Positions 1-9,300 of a DNA stretch of 64,000 nucleotides are shown piece by piece; the stretch's first letter is position 1; the number at the start of each line of letters is the position of its first letter. The DNA is taken from positions 49,029-113,028 of the forward strand of contig JAPKMR010000007.1 of assembly GCA_026645815.1 (NCBI GenBank), read 5' to 3'. Position numbers and translations under genes: made by a program. The notes beneath the pieces are model-generated. The model did no database searches and was not told the origin of the DNA. It saw only the letters and a program-made list of their open reading frames with translations. This stretch comes from Anaerolineae bacterium (GTDB lineage Bacteria; Chloroflexota; Anaerolineae; B4-G1; SLSP01).

Positions 1-646
1 CAACCAGGGTGACGTTTGGGCCAGTGATGCGGATAATGGTCTCTGCAAGAAAAGGGTAGTGTGTGCATCCCAGCACCAGATGGTCCGCGCCAGCTTGCAA
101 CAGCGGATTGAGGCATTCGCGCAGCGTTGCCTCGGTTTCTGGTGTGTCCAATTCCCCGCGCTCTACTAGATCTACCAGCCCAGGGCAAAATTGCGTTTCT
201 AGTCGAACGCCGGTGGCAAAACGTTCCACCAAGCTGTGGAAGAGTTCGCCCTGAAAGGTGGCTTGCGTCGCAATGACGGCAATCACGCCACTTTGGGTAT
301 TTTCTGCCGCAGGTTTGACTGCCGGTTCCATGCCCACAAATGCCAGGCCCGGGAAAGAGTCGCGCAGGGTGCGGAGAGCTGCCCCGGAGGCAGTATTACA
401 CGCGACTACAATAATCTTGGCGCCTTGAGCCAGGAGAAACCGCGTAATGCCCTTTGCGTATTCGCGCACCTCCGCCAGCGAGCGTATGCCATAGGGAACG
501 TGTCCCTGGTCGGCAACGTAGAGCGTGCTTTCGTGGGGGAGTTGTCTGGCAATCTCCCTCCACACGGAAAGCCCCCCGACACCAGAATCGAAGATGCCGA
601 TGGGACTTTCCGGGCTGAGGTTGAAGGGTAATCTTGCTTCTGTCAT
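1..646 (-). CDS. murI: Glutamate racemase (3' part runs off the left edge)
   Basis: Reverse complement from the ATG at 646 reads MTEARLPFNLSPESPIGIFDSGVGGLSVWREIARQLP...VACNTASGAALRTL...LGCTHYPFLAETI; FDSGVGGL, ACNTAS and GCTHYPFL are racemase motifs. Confidence 0.93.
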   Translation of the reverse strand, partial: MTEARLPFNLSPESPIGIFDSGVGGLSVWREIARQLPHESTLYVADQGHVPYGIRSLAEVREYAKGITRFLLAQGAKIIVVACNTASGAALRTLRDSFPGLAFVGMEPAVKPAAENTQSGVIAVIATQATFQGELFHSLVERFATGVRLETQFCPGLVDLVERGELDTPETEATLRECLNPLLQAGADHLVLGCTHYPFLAETIIRITGPNVTLV

Positions 647-657
647 CCAGACGCGGT

Positions 658-2763
658 TTAGTCCGAGCTAGTTAGGGAGATTTGATAGGGCGCAAGTTCT
701 GTTGTCACGGGCGCTAGTGCTGATATCGCCAAAACGACCCGATCATTTGCGCTGCTGAGTGGCAACTCCCATTGACCAGTGCTGGTATCCCAACGCACCA
801 GGGGTGTTACCGTAATGCCATCACGTCCAAAGGTTACTGCCTGCAGCAGCCATTCCTGGGGCAAGACATTTGCATGTCGCACGAAACCTTCGGCGATCCA
901 CTCCGAGTCCTCAGATTCCGCGTCGTCCATAAATTGCTCGACGCCATTGACCATCAGGCGGATGTCATCGAGGGCAAATCCCGATTGATTTACTGCAGCA
1001 TCGGTAATGTATTCGAAGCGTACGGCGATAGTTTTGCCCGCATAAGCGGAAAGATCAATGGCGCGTTCAACCCAACCGTTGCTTTTCCCGGTTAGACCGC
1101 ATCCGTAATTATTCCCATTGGGGTTGCTGCGCGTGCAGCGCAAGCTCGGATCCTCCACCAGATGCCATTGAATTGCAGGCGAGCTCAGGTCTTCGGGAAG
1201 ACTGCCATCTGCGGTGTAGCCTACCGCCACATAAGCATAATCCCATTCATCTTCAATGTGATACCAGGCCTGGAACGATAGTTCGGCGGTGCGCGCCTCA
1301 CTCAGATTCAGAATCCGGGTCAATCTGGTGTCTGATTCATCTTCGCGGTTGGACCACCAGAGATACTTCCCACTGTAAGCATCGGTATCGAGCAGCTTCA
1401 CCTGCGTTGTGCCGGTAAAATTGATCACTATGGGTTGGTCGCCATTGATTTCGACATAATCTACGCCATATTGGCTGACCGTGCCGTTGATGGAAACCGG
1501 GGCGCCTCTAAAGGTCACTGTGTCGCTGGTATCAGGAGTGATAGGATTGATCTGGCTATAGCCATAACGCCCATCCTCCAATTCGGTGTCGTCCAGCAGG
1601 TTAGCTACTGTCCAATCAGCGAACAGGTCTTTGTGGTCCAGGTTTAGACCCAGATTGTCCTGCAATACCAGGTCCACGCTTTCCATGCCATTTTGGGTGT
1701 GACCGACTAACGCCTTGGTTGCTTCTTCCCCGAAACGGTCCAGGAAGTACTCCATGAACAGATAAGCGGCGCCATAGTGCGGTGAGGTGTCATCTTCCTC
1801 AGGCCACGTGGTGAGCTGTGTGTCCGGTTGCACCATATAGGCATAGTCGCTACCGCCGACATCGTAAACCCCGCTGCGCCGATACGATCGTTCATTGAGC
1901 GCCATCGCCATTTCAGAACAACCCTCGTTGAGCCAGGTGCTCTCGTTGCGATCGCGATACCAGTGAATCATATGCTGGAATTCGTGCGCCAATACACCGT
2001 TGTAGAAAGCATCATTAACATTCACGTTCTCCAAATTGATGTAGAACATCTCCATCTGGTTGGAATCCGGGCGCACGGCTTGTACATATTGGTCGGTGCT
2101 GGAGAAATATCCCGCGATGTTGTATCCCAAGCCATTCGCATGAAGGATATTCAGGTGGGGATCGCCGTCAATGCCAGGGTTAGGTTCGCCGCCGTAGAAT
2201 TCGCGGTTGGTTGGGTAAGTATGGGTTTCGAAGAGCTCGGCAGCTTCTTCAATCTCCTTACGATTGAAACGTGCGTCTTTCTCAACCCACATGTACACAT
2301 GATCGGTTTTGTACGCCAGCACTGCGGTAATCTCGAATTGTTGTTCGGTATCGAGGTTGTGAGCATTGAAGGTGCGTTCTGTTCCCACAGGATAATCAGG
2401 ATTTGTAGTGCTGGCGACACGAGAGGTTTCCGCCGGCACCCCCAGGTATAGAACGCCAAGTTCGTGCATGTCAGAAACTGGGATCTCGCTTTCCAAAATG
2501 GCGTTCAGCGTCTCCAGCGCTTCATTGGGCAGCGGTTCCACCACGATGGGCGTTTGGGGAAGTGGTTCGGGTGTGATTCTCCCATCAAGGCCTGGTTCAA
2601 GCGTTGGCCATTCGATTTCGGGCCCATCTACCGGGTTGGTGCTGCCTTCTAGTGTTGCCCACCACAATACGCCACCAACACAACAGCAACACGTGCATAG
2701 CAGTACCAGAACCAATATGGCAATGATGGCATACAGCAGCCGACGGTCCTGTTTCTCGTTCAT
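658..2763 (-). CDS. Secreted/membrane-anchored zinc metallopeptidase (HExxH; immune inhibitor A-like)
   Basis: N-terminal TM segment; HEFQHMIHWYRDRNESTWLNEGCSEMA metallopeptidase motif; C-terminal MAM/jelly-roll-like region. Confidence 0.75.
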   Translation of the reverse strand: MNEKQDRRLLYAIIAILVLVLLCTCCCCVGGVLWWATLEGSTNPVDGPEIEWPTLEPGLDGRITPEPLPQTPIVVEPLPNEALETLNAILESEIPVSDMHELGVLYLGVPAETSRVASTTNPDYPVGTERTFNAHNLDTEQQFEITAVLAYKTDHVYMWVEKDARFNRKEIEEAAELFETHTYPTNREFYGGEPNPGIDGDPHLNILHANGLGYNIAGYFSSTDQYVQAVRPDSNQMEMFYINLENVNVNDAFYNGVLAHEFQHMIHWYRDRNESTWLNEGCSEMAMALNERSYRRSGVYDVGGSDYAYMVQPDTQLTTWPEEDDTSPHYGAAYLFMEYFLDRFGEEATKALVGHTQNGMESVDLVLQDNLGLNLDHKDLFADWTVANLLDDTELEDGRYGYSQINPITPDTSDTVTFRGAPVSINGTVSQYGVDYVEINGDQPIVINFTGTTQVKLLDTDAYSGKYLWWSNREDESDTRLTRILNLSEARTAELSFQAWYHIEDEWDYAYVAVGYTADGSLPEDLSSPAIQWHLVEDPSLRCTRSNPNGNNYGCGLTGKSNGWVERAIDLSAYAGKTIAVRFEYITDAAVNQSGFALDDIRLMVNGVEQFMDDAESEDSEWIAEGFVRHANVLPQEWLLQAVTFGRDGITVTPLVRWDTSTGQWELPLSSANDRVVLAISALAPVTTELAPYQISLTSSD

Positions 2764-2843
2764 GTACGGATCCTTTCGATATGTTCTCTGAACCTGAACT
2801 CATTATAGGCGAGCATTTCAGGAAAGCAATTCAGTGGGGTATA

Positions 2844-3000
2844 GGGCATTCGTAGCAGGTGAAAGGGCTTCTGCGTCCCCTATGAGGCTTGCAGTGCAAA
2901 TCAGTTGCTTCGCCAACCCCGGGCGAATGCCTTGCTCGCGCTTCAGCGGCATTGTGCGAGGCGTAGCGTGATTTCGGTCAGCGACCTGCTACGAATGCCC
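2844..3000. repeat. MITE-like element with perfect 17-bp terminal inverted repeats
   Basis: gggcattcgtagcaggt (2844-2860) and its exact reverse complement acctgctacgaatgccc (2984-3000); related sequence at 37137-37180 and 46385-46440. Confidence 0.65.
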
Positions 3001-3015
3001 ATTTTTGTTTCGAAT

Positions 3016-3057
3016 TGACCTCAAGTCGAAAGCTTTTATACTGGATGCAGTATAAAA
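3016..3057 (+). promoter_or_regulatory. Putative promoter/operator of the glutaredoxin gene
   Basis: TTGACC (3016) then TATACT (3037); perfect inverted repeat TTTTATACT-GGATGC-AGTATAAAA at 3034-3057 covers the -10. Confidence 0.45.
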
Positions 3058-3087
3058 CGTTCCAGGGTTCTTTCTTGAGGAGGTGTG

Positions 3088-3342
3088 ATGATGGTTACAC
3101 GATCCTGGCCTCGAGTGATTGTCTTCTCTACACCCACCTGTCCCTATTGCCAGGCAGCCAAGAAATACTTGCAGCAGCGTGGCGTGCCCTTTGAGGATGA
3201 GGACGTCTCCCGGAATATCATTGCTGCGCAGTACATGGTGCAGCGCAGTGGGCAGCAAGGAGTACCAGTTATCCAGGTAGGTGGAGAGATTGTTATCGGT
3301 TTTGACCGCGCCCGGTTGGATGCGCTGCTGGGATTGAAGTGA
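3088..3342 (+). CDS. Glutaredoxin family protein
   Basis: VFSTPTCPYCQAAKKYLQQRGVPFEDEDVSRN...GVPVIQVGGEIVIGFD; CPYC active site; RBS gaggagg. Confidence 0.9.
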   Translation: MMVTRSWPRVIVFSTPTCPYCQAAKKYLQQRGVPFEDEDVSRNIIAAQYMVQRSGQQGVPVIQVGGEIVIGFDRARLDALLGLK

Positions 3343-3465
3343 GTGTGCGTTCGACAGACCCGCGAAATGCGTTATAATTCCGCGCGTAGTCTATTCTGCA
3401 ATCTCGGTTGGTTATAGATTGCAATAAACGAATCCGCGCGGTATGGATCTTGACGAGGAGATTCC

Positions 3466-3948
3466 ATGGAAAGTGTTTTGATTCCCTGGGTGATTGCTTC
3501 GACGCTGCTGCTGTTTGTGGCAGCCTATTGGATTTACACATTGGAGAAGCGCTTTAACGGCTTGGAGAAACAGTACAAGCGTTTATTGACCCTCTCTGAA
3601 AGCAGTGACCAGGCCACGTTGGCAGATTTTCTTCACCGACTCGAGGAACACGACACCCGTATACAGACAGCTGAGGGCGCACTTTCGCAAATACAGGGCA
3701 TTCTGCCGCATACAATTCAGGGCTATGGTGTGCAACGTTATCAGGGATTCGCCAACGTTGGCGGTGATCAGAGTTTCTCCATCGCTCTGGTAGATGGTCG
3801 TGGCAGTGGCTTTCTGTTATCTGGCCTGCATGGGCGGGATGAGACTCGCGTATATGCCAAACCGCTGGTACAATGGCGCGCCTCCTACACGCTGGGCGCC
3901 GAGGAGCAGGCGGTCCTGGCTCTTGCTCGTAAGATGACTGAGGCTTAA
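3466..3948 (+). CDS. DUF4446 family protein
   Basis: Single N-terminal TM then coiled region and YQGFANVGGDQSFSIALVDGRGSGFLLSGLHGR. Confidence 0.75.
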   Translation: MESVLIPWVIASTLLLFVAAYWIYTLEKRFNGLEKQYKRLLTLSESSDQATLADFLHRLEEHDTRIQTAEGALSQIQGILPHTIQGYGVQRYQGFANVGGDQSFSIALVDGRGSGFLLSGLHGRDETRVYAKPLVQWRASYTLGAEEQAVLALARKMTEA

Positions 3949-4097
3949 GAAGTTTCTGTACGATGAGAATCTGAACAGTAACCTCAAAACGGGTTTTGAC
4001 ATTTTCCGCAAGTGTAAGTATGATGGGGTGTAGTTTGCGCAGCAGTTGCTGTGCGTAGTATGTCTAAATCGAGTTAGCATTTATCAGGAGGATTTCC

Positions 4098-4568
4098 ATG
4101 TGGGGTAAGGAAAAAACGCGAGATGAGGAGGTTGTGGCGACGCCAGTCGCGGCTGCTACACGGCAGCCTGCTGCTGCCTCCAAACCCATTGAGACCACCA
4201 TCGGTCCGAATACCCATTTCAAAGGCGATATCCAGGGGGATGGTAGCCTGCGAGTTGAAGGTGTGGTTGAGGGCACTATTTCAACTACGGGCAATTTGGT
4301 CATCACCGAGAGTGCTAAGGTACTCGCAGAAGTCAAGGCCGCCAATGTGTCCGTAGCCGGCGCGGTGAAAGGTAATATCCACGCGAATCGCGTTGAGGTT
4401 TTGGCGACTGGTCGCGTGTGGGGTGATTTGACTGTCAAGGTCATGCTCACCAATGAAGGCGCTTATGTAAGCGGGCAGATTATCATGCCGAAGGATGTCA
4501 AACCGCCACAGTTGGAGCCGGAGCCAGCAAAGCCGGCAGTCCCGGCGCCAGCACCAGCAGCTAAGTAG
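4098..4568 (+). CDS. Bactofilin family polymer-forming protein
   Basis: IGPNTHFKGDIQGDGSLRVEGVVEGTISTTGNLVITESAKVLAEVKAANVSVAGAVKGNIHA. Confidence 0.92.
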   Translation: MWGKEKTRDEEVVATPVAAATRQPAAASKPIETTIGPNTHFKGDIQGDGSLRVEGVVEGTISTTGNLVITESAKVLAEVKAANVSVAGAVKGNIHANRVEVLATGRVWGDLTVKVMLTNEGAYVSGQIIMPKDVKPPQLEPEPAKPAVPAPAPAAK

Positions 4569-4582
4569 GTAGGTTATCCGCG

Positions 4583-4620
4583 CCGCCCTCCGGTAAATCT
4601 GTTCCGGGGGGCGGTTTGCT
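4583..4620 (+). terminator. Rho-independent-like terminator after bactofilin
   Basis: CCGCCCTCCGG ... CCGGGGGGCGG followed by TTTGCTTT. Confidence 0.6.
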
Positions 4621-4690
4621 TTGCCCCTTAGAGAATTGCCGCGCGCCCGATGGTTGTTAAAAGCATCGCTGCGCGTATTTTGTTCCCCGT

Positions 4691-6142
4691 TTAGGCATGT
4701 GTGATGCGCGCCTGCAACACTGTGGCTCCTACCATAAGGGTTTCTCCACTGAGTGCGATGAGGGCTAGCGGCAGAAGCTCTACCTGCCCCCCGAGCGTTG
4801 CCTGCCATGCCGCAACCAGGGCGTAGATACCCAACAGCATTTCTCCTAGTGTGGAACGGTCTGGTTTGAGGCTATAACGTGCGTGTCGCCAGCGTCCGGT
4901 CCGGGCTTGAAGGTTGAATTTGGGTGTGCGATGAAATGGCCCGCCCCAATGTGTTAAGCCGTCCAGGAGCGCGAGTGTATTACTCCACGCCAGCCCCATT
5001 CCCAGCGCCATCAATACCGGATAGGCGAGGATGCGCCGGGGCCAGTCTCGATAAAGCGTTATCTGTCCCAGGAAATAGAGCAGTGGTGGAACGGCGATGA
5101 TCGCCCCCAGAATGCCGCTCAGCGCTGGCAGTGATGGGGGATAGAGTGTCATGGGCAGCAAGAGTATCATCAGCGCCAGAAACAACGGCTGTGTGAAATA
5201 ACCACTCAGGTGCAGGAGCGCCATGATCTTTTGCGCCAGATTGAGACGTGATGAGCACGCGATGGGCCTGGCAAGCTTTCGCAGGCATTGCACTGCGCCC
5301 TTTGCCCACCGGTATTGTTGTTGCTTGAATGCCGCGACCAGTGGGGGAAGCTCTGCTGCTGCGGTCACTCCCGGTAGATAGCGGACACGCCACCCCTTAA
5401 GCTGCGCGCGATAGCTCAAATCCAGGTCTTCCGCAACCGTATCGAATTGCCAACCGCCCGCATCTTCAATCGCGTTTTTACGCCAGATGCCTGCGGTCCC
5501 GTTGAAGTTCATTAAGAGGCCACTGCGATTGCGGGCGATATGTTCGATAGCGAAGTGTGCGTCGAGAGCCAGAGCTTGCGCTCTGGTGATGGGCGAATAC
5601 TCCGCGTTGAGATGGCTCCAGCGTGCCTGTACCATAGCCAAATGAGGCTCAGCAAGCAGATGCGGAACGGTGTGCTTGAGGAAATCCGGTTTCGGGTAGA
5701 AATCCGCGTCGAAAAGTGCGATGATTTCACCGTGTGCCTGTTGTAATCCCGCTGCCAACGCACCTGCTTTGTAGCCGGTGAGATGGTCGCGATGCAACAG
5801 TGTGATTGTATAGCCCTGGGCACGCAAGCGCGCACATTCGGCTTCGGCCAAAGCCGTTGTCTCGTCGTTAGAATCATCGAGAACCTGTATCTCCAGTTGC
5901 TTTTGAGGCCACTCCAGAGCGGCAATGGCCTGTAGCACGCGTTGCACAACATAGCGCTCATTGCGCAGGGGAACTTGCACGGTGACTACCGGCAAGCTCG
6001 ATTCGGGCGGCAATGTTGGCGCCGGTTCTGAATCATTGCGGTGTTTGAAATACAGAGCAATCAGGATGACGATGTGTGTGGCATAGATTGCTAACATTGC
6101 CAGCACTGCTGTATAGAAATATCCAATGATTGTGTTTATCAT
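4691..6142 (-). CDS. Family 2 glycosyltransferase (cellulose synthase/hyaluronan synthase-like)
   Basis: VTVQVPLRNERYVVQRVLQAIAALEWPQKQLEIQVLDDSND...ALFDADFYP...QQQYRWAKGAVQ; multiple TM segments. Confidence 0.9.
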   Translation of the reverse strand: MINTIIGYFYTAVLAMLAIYATHIVILIALYFKHRNDSEPAPTLPPESSLPVVTVQVPLRNERYVVQRVLQAIAALEWPQKQLEIQVLDDSNDETTALAEAECARLRAQGYTITLLHRDHLTGYKAGALAAGLQQAHGEIIALFDADFYPKPDFLKHTVPHLLAEPHLAMVQARWSHLNAEYSPITRAQALALDAHFAIEHIARNRSGLLMNFNGTAGIWRKNAIEDAGGWQFDTVAEDLDLSYRAQLKGWRVRYLPGVTAAAELPPLVAAFKQQQYRWAKGAVQCLRKLARPIACSSRLNLAQKIMALLHLSGYFTQPLFLALMILLLPMTLYPPSLPALSGILGAIIAVPPLLYFLGQITLYRDWPRRILAYPVLMALGMGLAWSNTLALLDGLTHWGGPFHRTPKFNLQARTGRWRHARYSLKPDRSTLGEMLLGIYALVAAWQATLGGQVELLPLALIALSGETLMVGATVLQARITHA

Positions 6143-6321
6143 ATCGAGGATTATACCTGAAGTACGTATTTCGTTTCAGGTTTGGCAGGGCGATGTAGGT
6201 TGGGTGACTGCATGACTAATCTGCTATTTGTTTGCAGTTGTGTGGGCGTGGGCATTTCTGTCTGGCTGTAGCTGTGATAAGATACTGTTTTGTAACTTCA
6301 GAGTGCTTCAGGAGGTGGGGC

Positions 6322-9300
6322 GTGGAAATTCTGCATCGTGGCAAAACCCTGTTACTGGTTCTTGTTCTGTGTTTCACTTTTATCAGCCCGTTTCCCAATC
6401 CCGGCAACGCGGTTGTGGCTGCGGCGCCAAATGCTGATTATACCCTGACCTTGGGCGGTGTGGCATTTGATCCGTTAGTTTCTCAGCCAGCTTTGCCTTT
6501 GGCGTGGCGTCAGTCTTCTACGCCCGGACCTGATTTGCACCTGGTGCAATTCTCCGGTCCAACTCGGGAGCTCTGGATGGAGACGTTAGCGAAAGTTGGA
6601 TTGGAAATTGTGCAGTATATTCACCCTTTCACATACGTGGTGTGGGGTGATTCTGCGGCAATGAGCCTGGTGTCTGAATTGGACTATGTGCGCTGGACCG
6701 GTCCTTTCTTGCCTGCCTATCGCGTCTTACCGCAATGGCGCACCCTGGATGCGACGGCGCGCGCTTTCGAGGTGATGGTTTATCGCACCGCCGGACGGGC
6801 TTCTGTGTTGAGCAGCCTCACGGCGCTGGGGGCGCAGTTGCAGGAGGCTATTGACTTAGGGTACGGTTTCGATGGGCTGGCTGTGACGCTATCTGGCGAG
6901 CGATTGTTGGAGGCGGCGCGAATTCCTGGCGTTTATACCATACAGCCCATCTCCACTGAGCGCGCTACGCGTGGCGAGATGAGCAGTCAGGTCAATGTCA
7001 ACAATGTGGATCAGAATAACCAGGCCTTCACGGGTTACCGTACCTGGTTGACGAGTGTGGGACTTGATGGGACTGGCGTTGTCATTGCCAACGTGGATAG
7101 CGGGATTCAAGAATCGCATCCTGATCTTATCCACCGGATGCAAACCTGTGTTGGGACAACTTGCGGCAATACAGCTTCAAGCAGTCATGGAACGCATACT
7201 GCTGGCATTATGGCGGCGGATGGGAGCTCGGGGGTCGTTGATAGCCGGGGTTTCCTGCGTGGCTTAGGCGTTGCCCCTGGCGCCAACCTTGTGGAGCAGG
7301 TTTATAGCAGCTACAATCTCACATTGTTGATCAAGGATTCCTCCACCAATGGGGCGCTCATCTCCGGCAATAGCTGGGGACCCGCGAGTACGCCGCAGGG
7401 CTATGATGCGGATACGCGTGAGGTGGATGTGGGTGTGCGTGACGCGAACCTGACGCTTGCGGGCAACCAACCGCTGAATTATGTGCTTTCGATTATGAAT
7501 GGCGATGGTGGAACGAGCTCGCAGGGAAGTCCTGATGAGGGCAAGAATATCTTTACCATTGGCTCAACTAAAATGCAGACATCGAGCGGCTCTCAGGAAC
7601 TGGCAATTAACGATGTTTCCAGCAACTCGGCGCATGGTCCTGCCCTGGATGGGCGCAAGATTCCGCACATGGTTGCACCGGGCTGTTATGTAGACTCAAC
7701 TGTGCCCACCAACTCCTATGGCACCATGTGTGGCACGAGTATGTCTTCTCCCCAAGTGAGTGGTGCGGCAGCGCTCTTTATTCAATACTACCGGGGCTTG
7801 TTCGGTGTAGACCCAAGTCCAGCGTTGCTCAAGGCGGCTTTCTTGCCGGTTGCGCATGATCTGGCGGGTTTCCATGACGCAGATGGTGGTGTTTTGGGGC
7901 ATCCCTTCGATAGCAAGCAGGGGTGGGGGCGCATGGATTTGGAAGCGGTTGTGGACCCTGCATTGCCGGTGTTGTACTTCGACAACCCACAGATTTTCGA
8001 TGCTACGGGCGAAATTTGGGAACAGAGTTTTGGTGCAGCAGATCCCACGCAACCCGTACGTTTGATGCTGGTGTGGACGGATGCCCCCGGTCATGGTCTG
8101 GGTGGCGCTACGCCCGCCTGGGTCAGCGACCTCAATCTGGAAGTGAGTGCTGATGGCAATACCTACCGCGGCAATGCTTTCAACGCGAGCGGGTGGTCGC
8201 AATCAGGGGGCACTGCGGATGGTATGAACAACACGGAGGGCATTTTCCTGGGACCAACGGCGCCCGAGACTTTTACCGTGCGCGTGAGTGCTGCCAACAT
8301 CGCCGGCGATGGTGTGCCGAACTCTGGTGATGCAACCGATCAGGATTTTGCGTTGGTTTGTTATAACTGCTTGCAGCAAGCGGATTTCACCTTGGTGGTT
8401 GAGCCACAATCAACGGCAGTGTGTGCACCGGGTGTCATCACCGCGACCATCTCTTTAGGACAATTGCTGGGATATGCGGAGGATGTTTCCTTGAATGTGC
8501 AGGCGCCGCCTGCGGTGTCAGCGATTTTCTCTCCCACGGTGGTGACTGTGCCCGGTGAAGCACTTCTGACACTGGATGTGAGTGCTGAGGCGATCGCCGG
8601 GCAGGTGACCTTGCTCATTTCGGCTACAGCAGAAATAACAAAAGTGCATACAGCGGAGCTATCATTGTTGGTTAACACCTGTGCCCCTGATGCGCCGGTG
8701 CTATTGACGCCTTCTGATGGCGCTGTGGCGCAACCCTTTGATAGTCTGACTCTTGCTTGGCAGGTACAGCCGCTCTCTACTGGTTATCGCGTGCAGGTGG
8801 CTCGTAGCCCGCTTTTTGCTGCCCCATTTGTAGATGCGCCGGTGGCTACTGCGGCATATTCCGACTCTGTGACTCTGGAGAGCGGCACCTGTTACTGGTG
8901 GCGCGCGCAGGGTGAAAACGCTTGTAGTAGCAGTCCGTGGGCTGAGCCTTTCCATTTTGCGACTGCCGCGTTGGGGATTGGCCTTGCCGATGACATGGAA
9001 TCTGGCGACGGCAATTGGAGCGAGGAGGTCGCTGTCGGCAGTGCTACTTGGGGGCTTTCAACAGCACAATCGTATAGCCCAACGCGTGCCTGGTTTGTGC
9101 CTGATGCAGCTGTCCCGACCGACAGTCGTTTATGGAACACGGTTGCCGTTCCAGTCGGCGCCGGCAGTACGCTAAGCTTTTGGCATCGCTATCAATTCGA
9201 GGGGAGTGACCCGTACGCTTGGGATGGCGCCGTGCTGGAGATTTCCACGGATGGAGGTCTACATTGGGATGATTTGGGCCCAGCTATCGTGGCTAATGGT

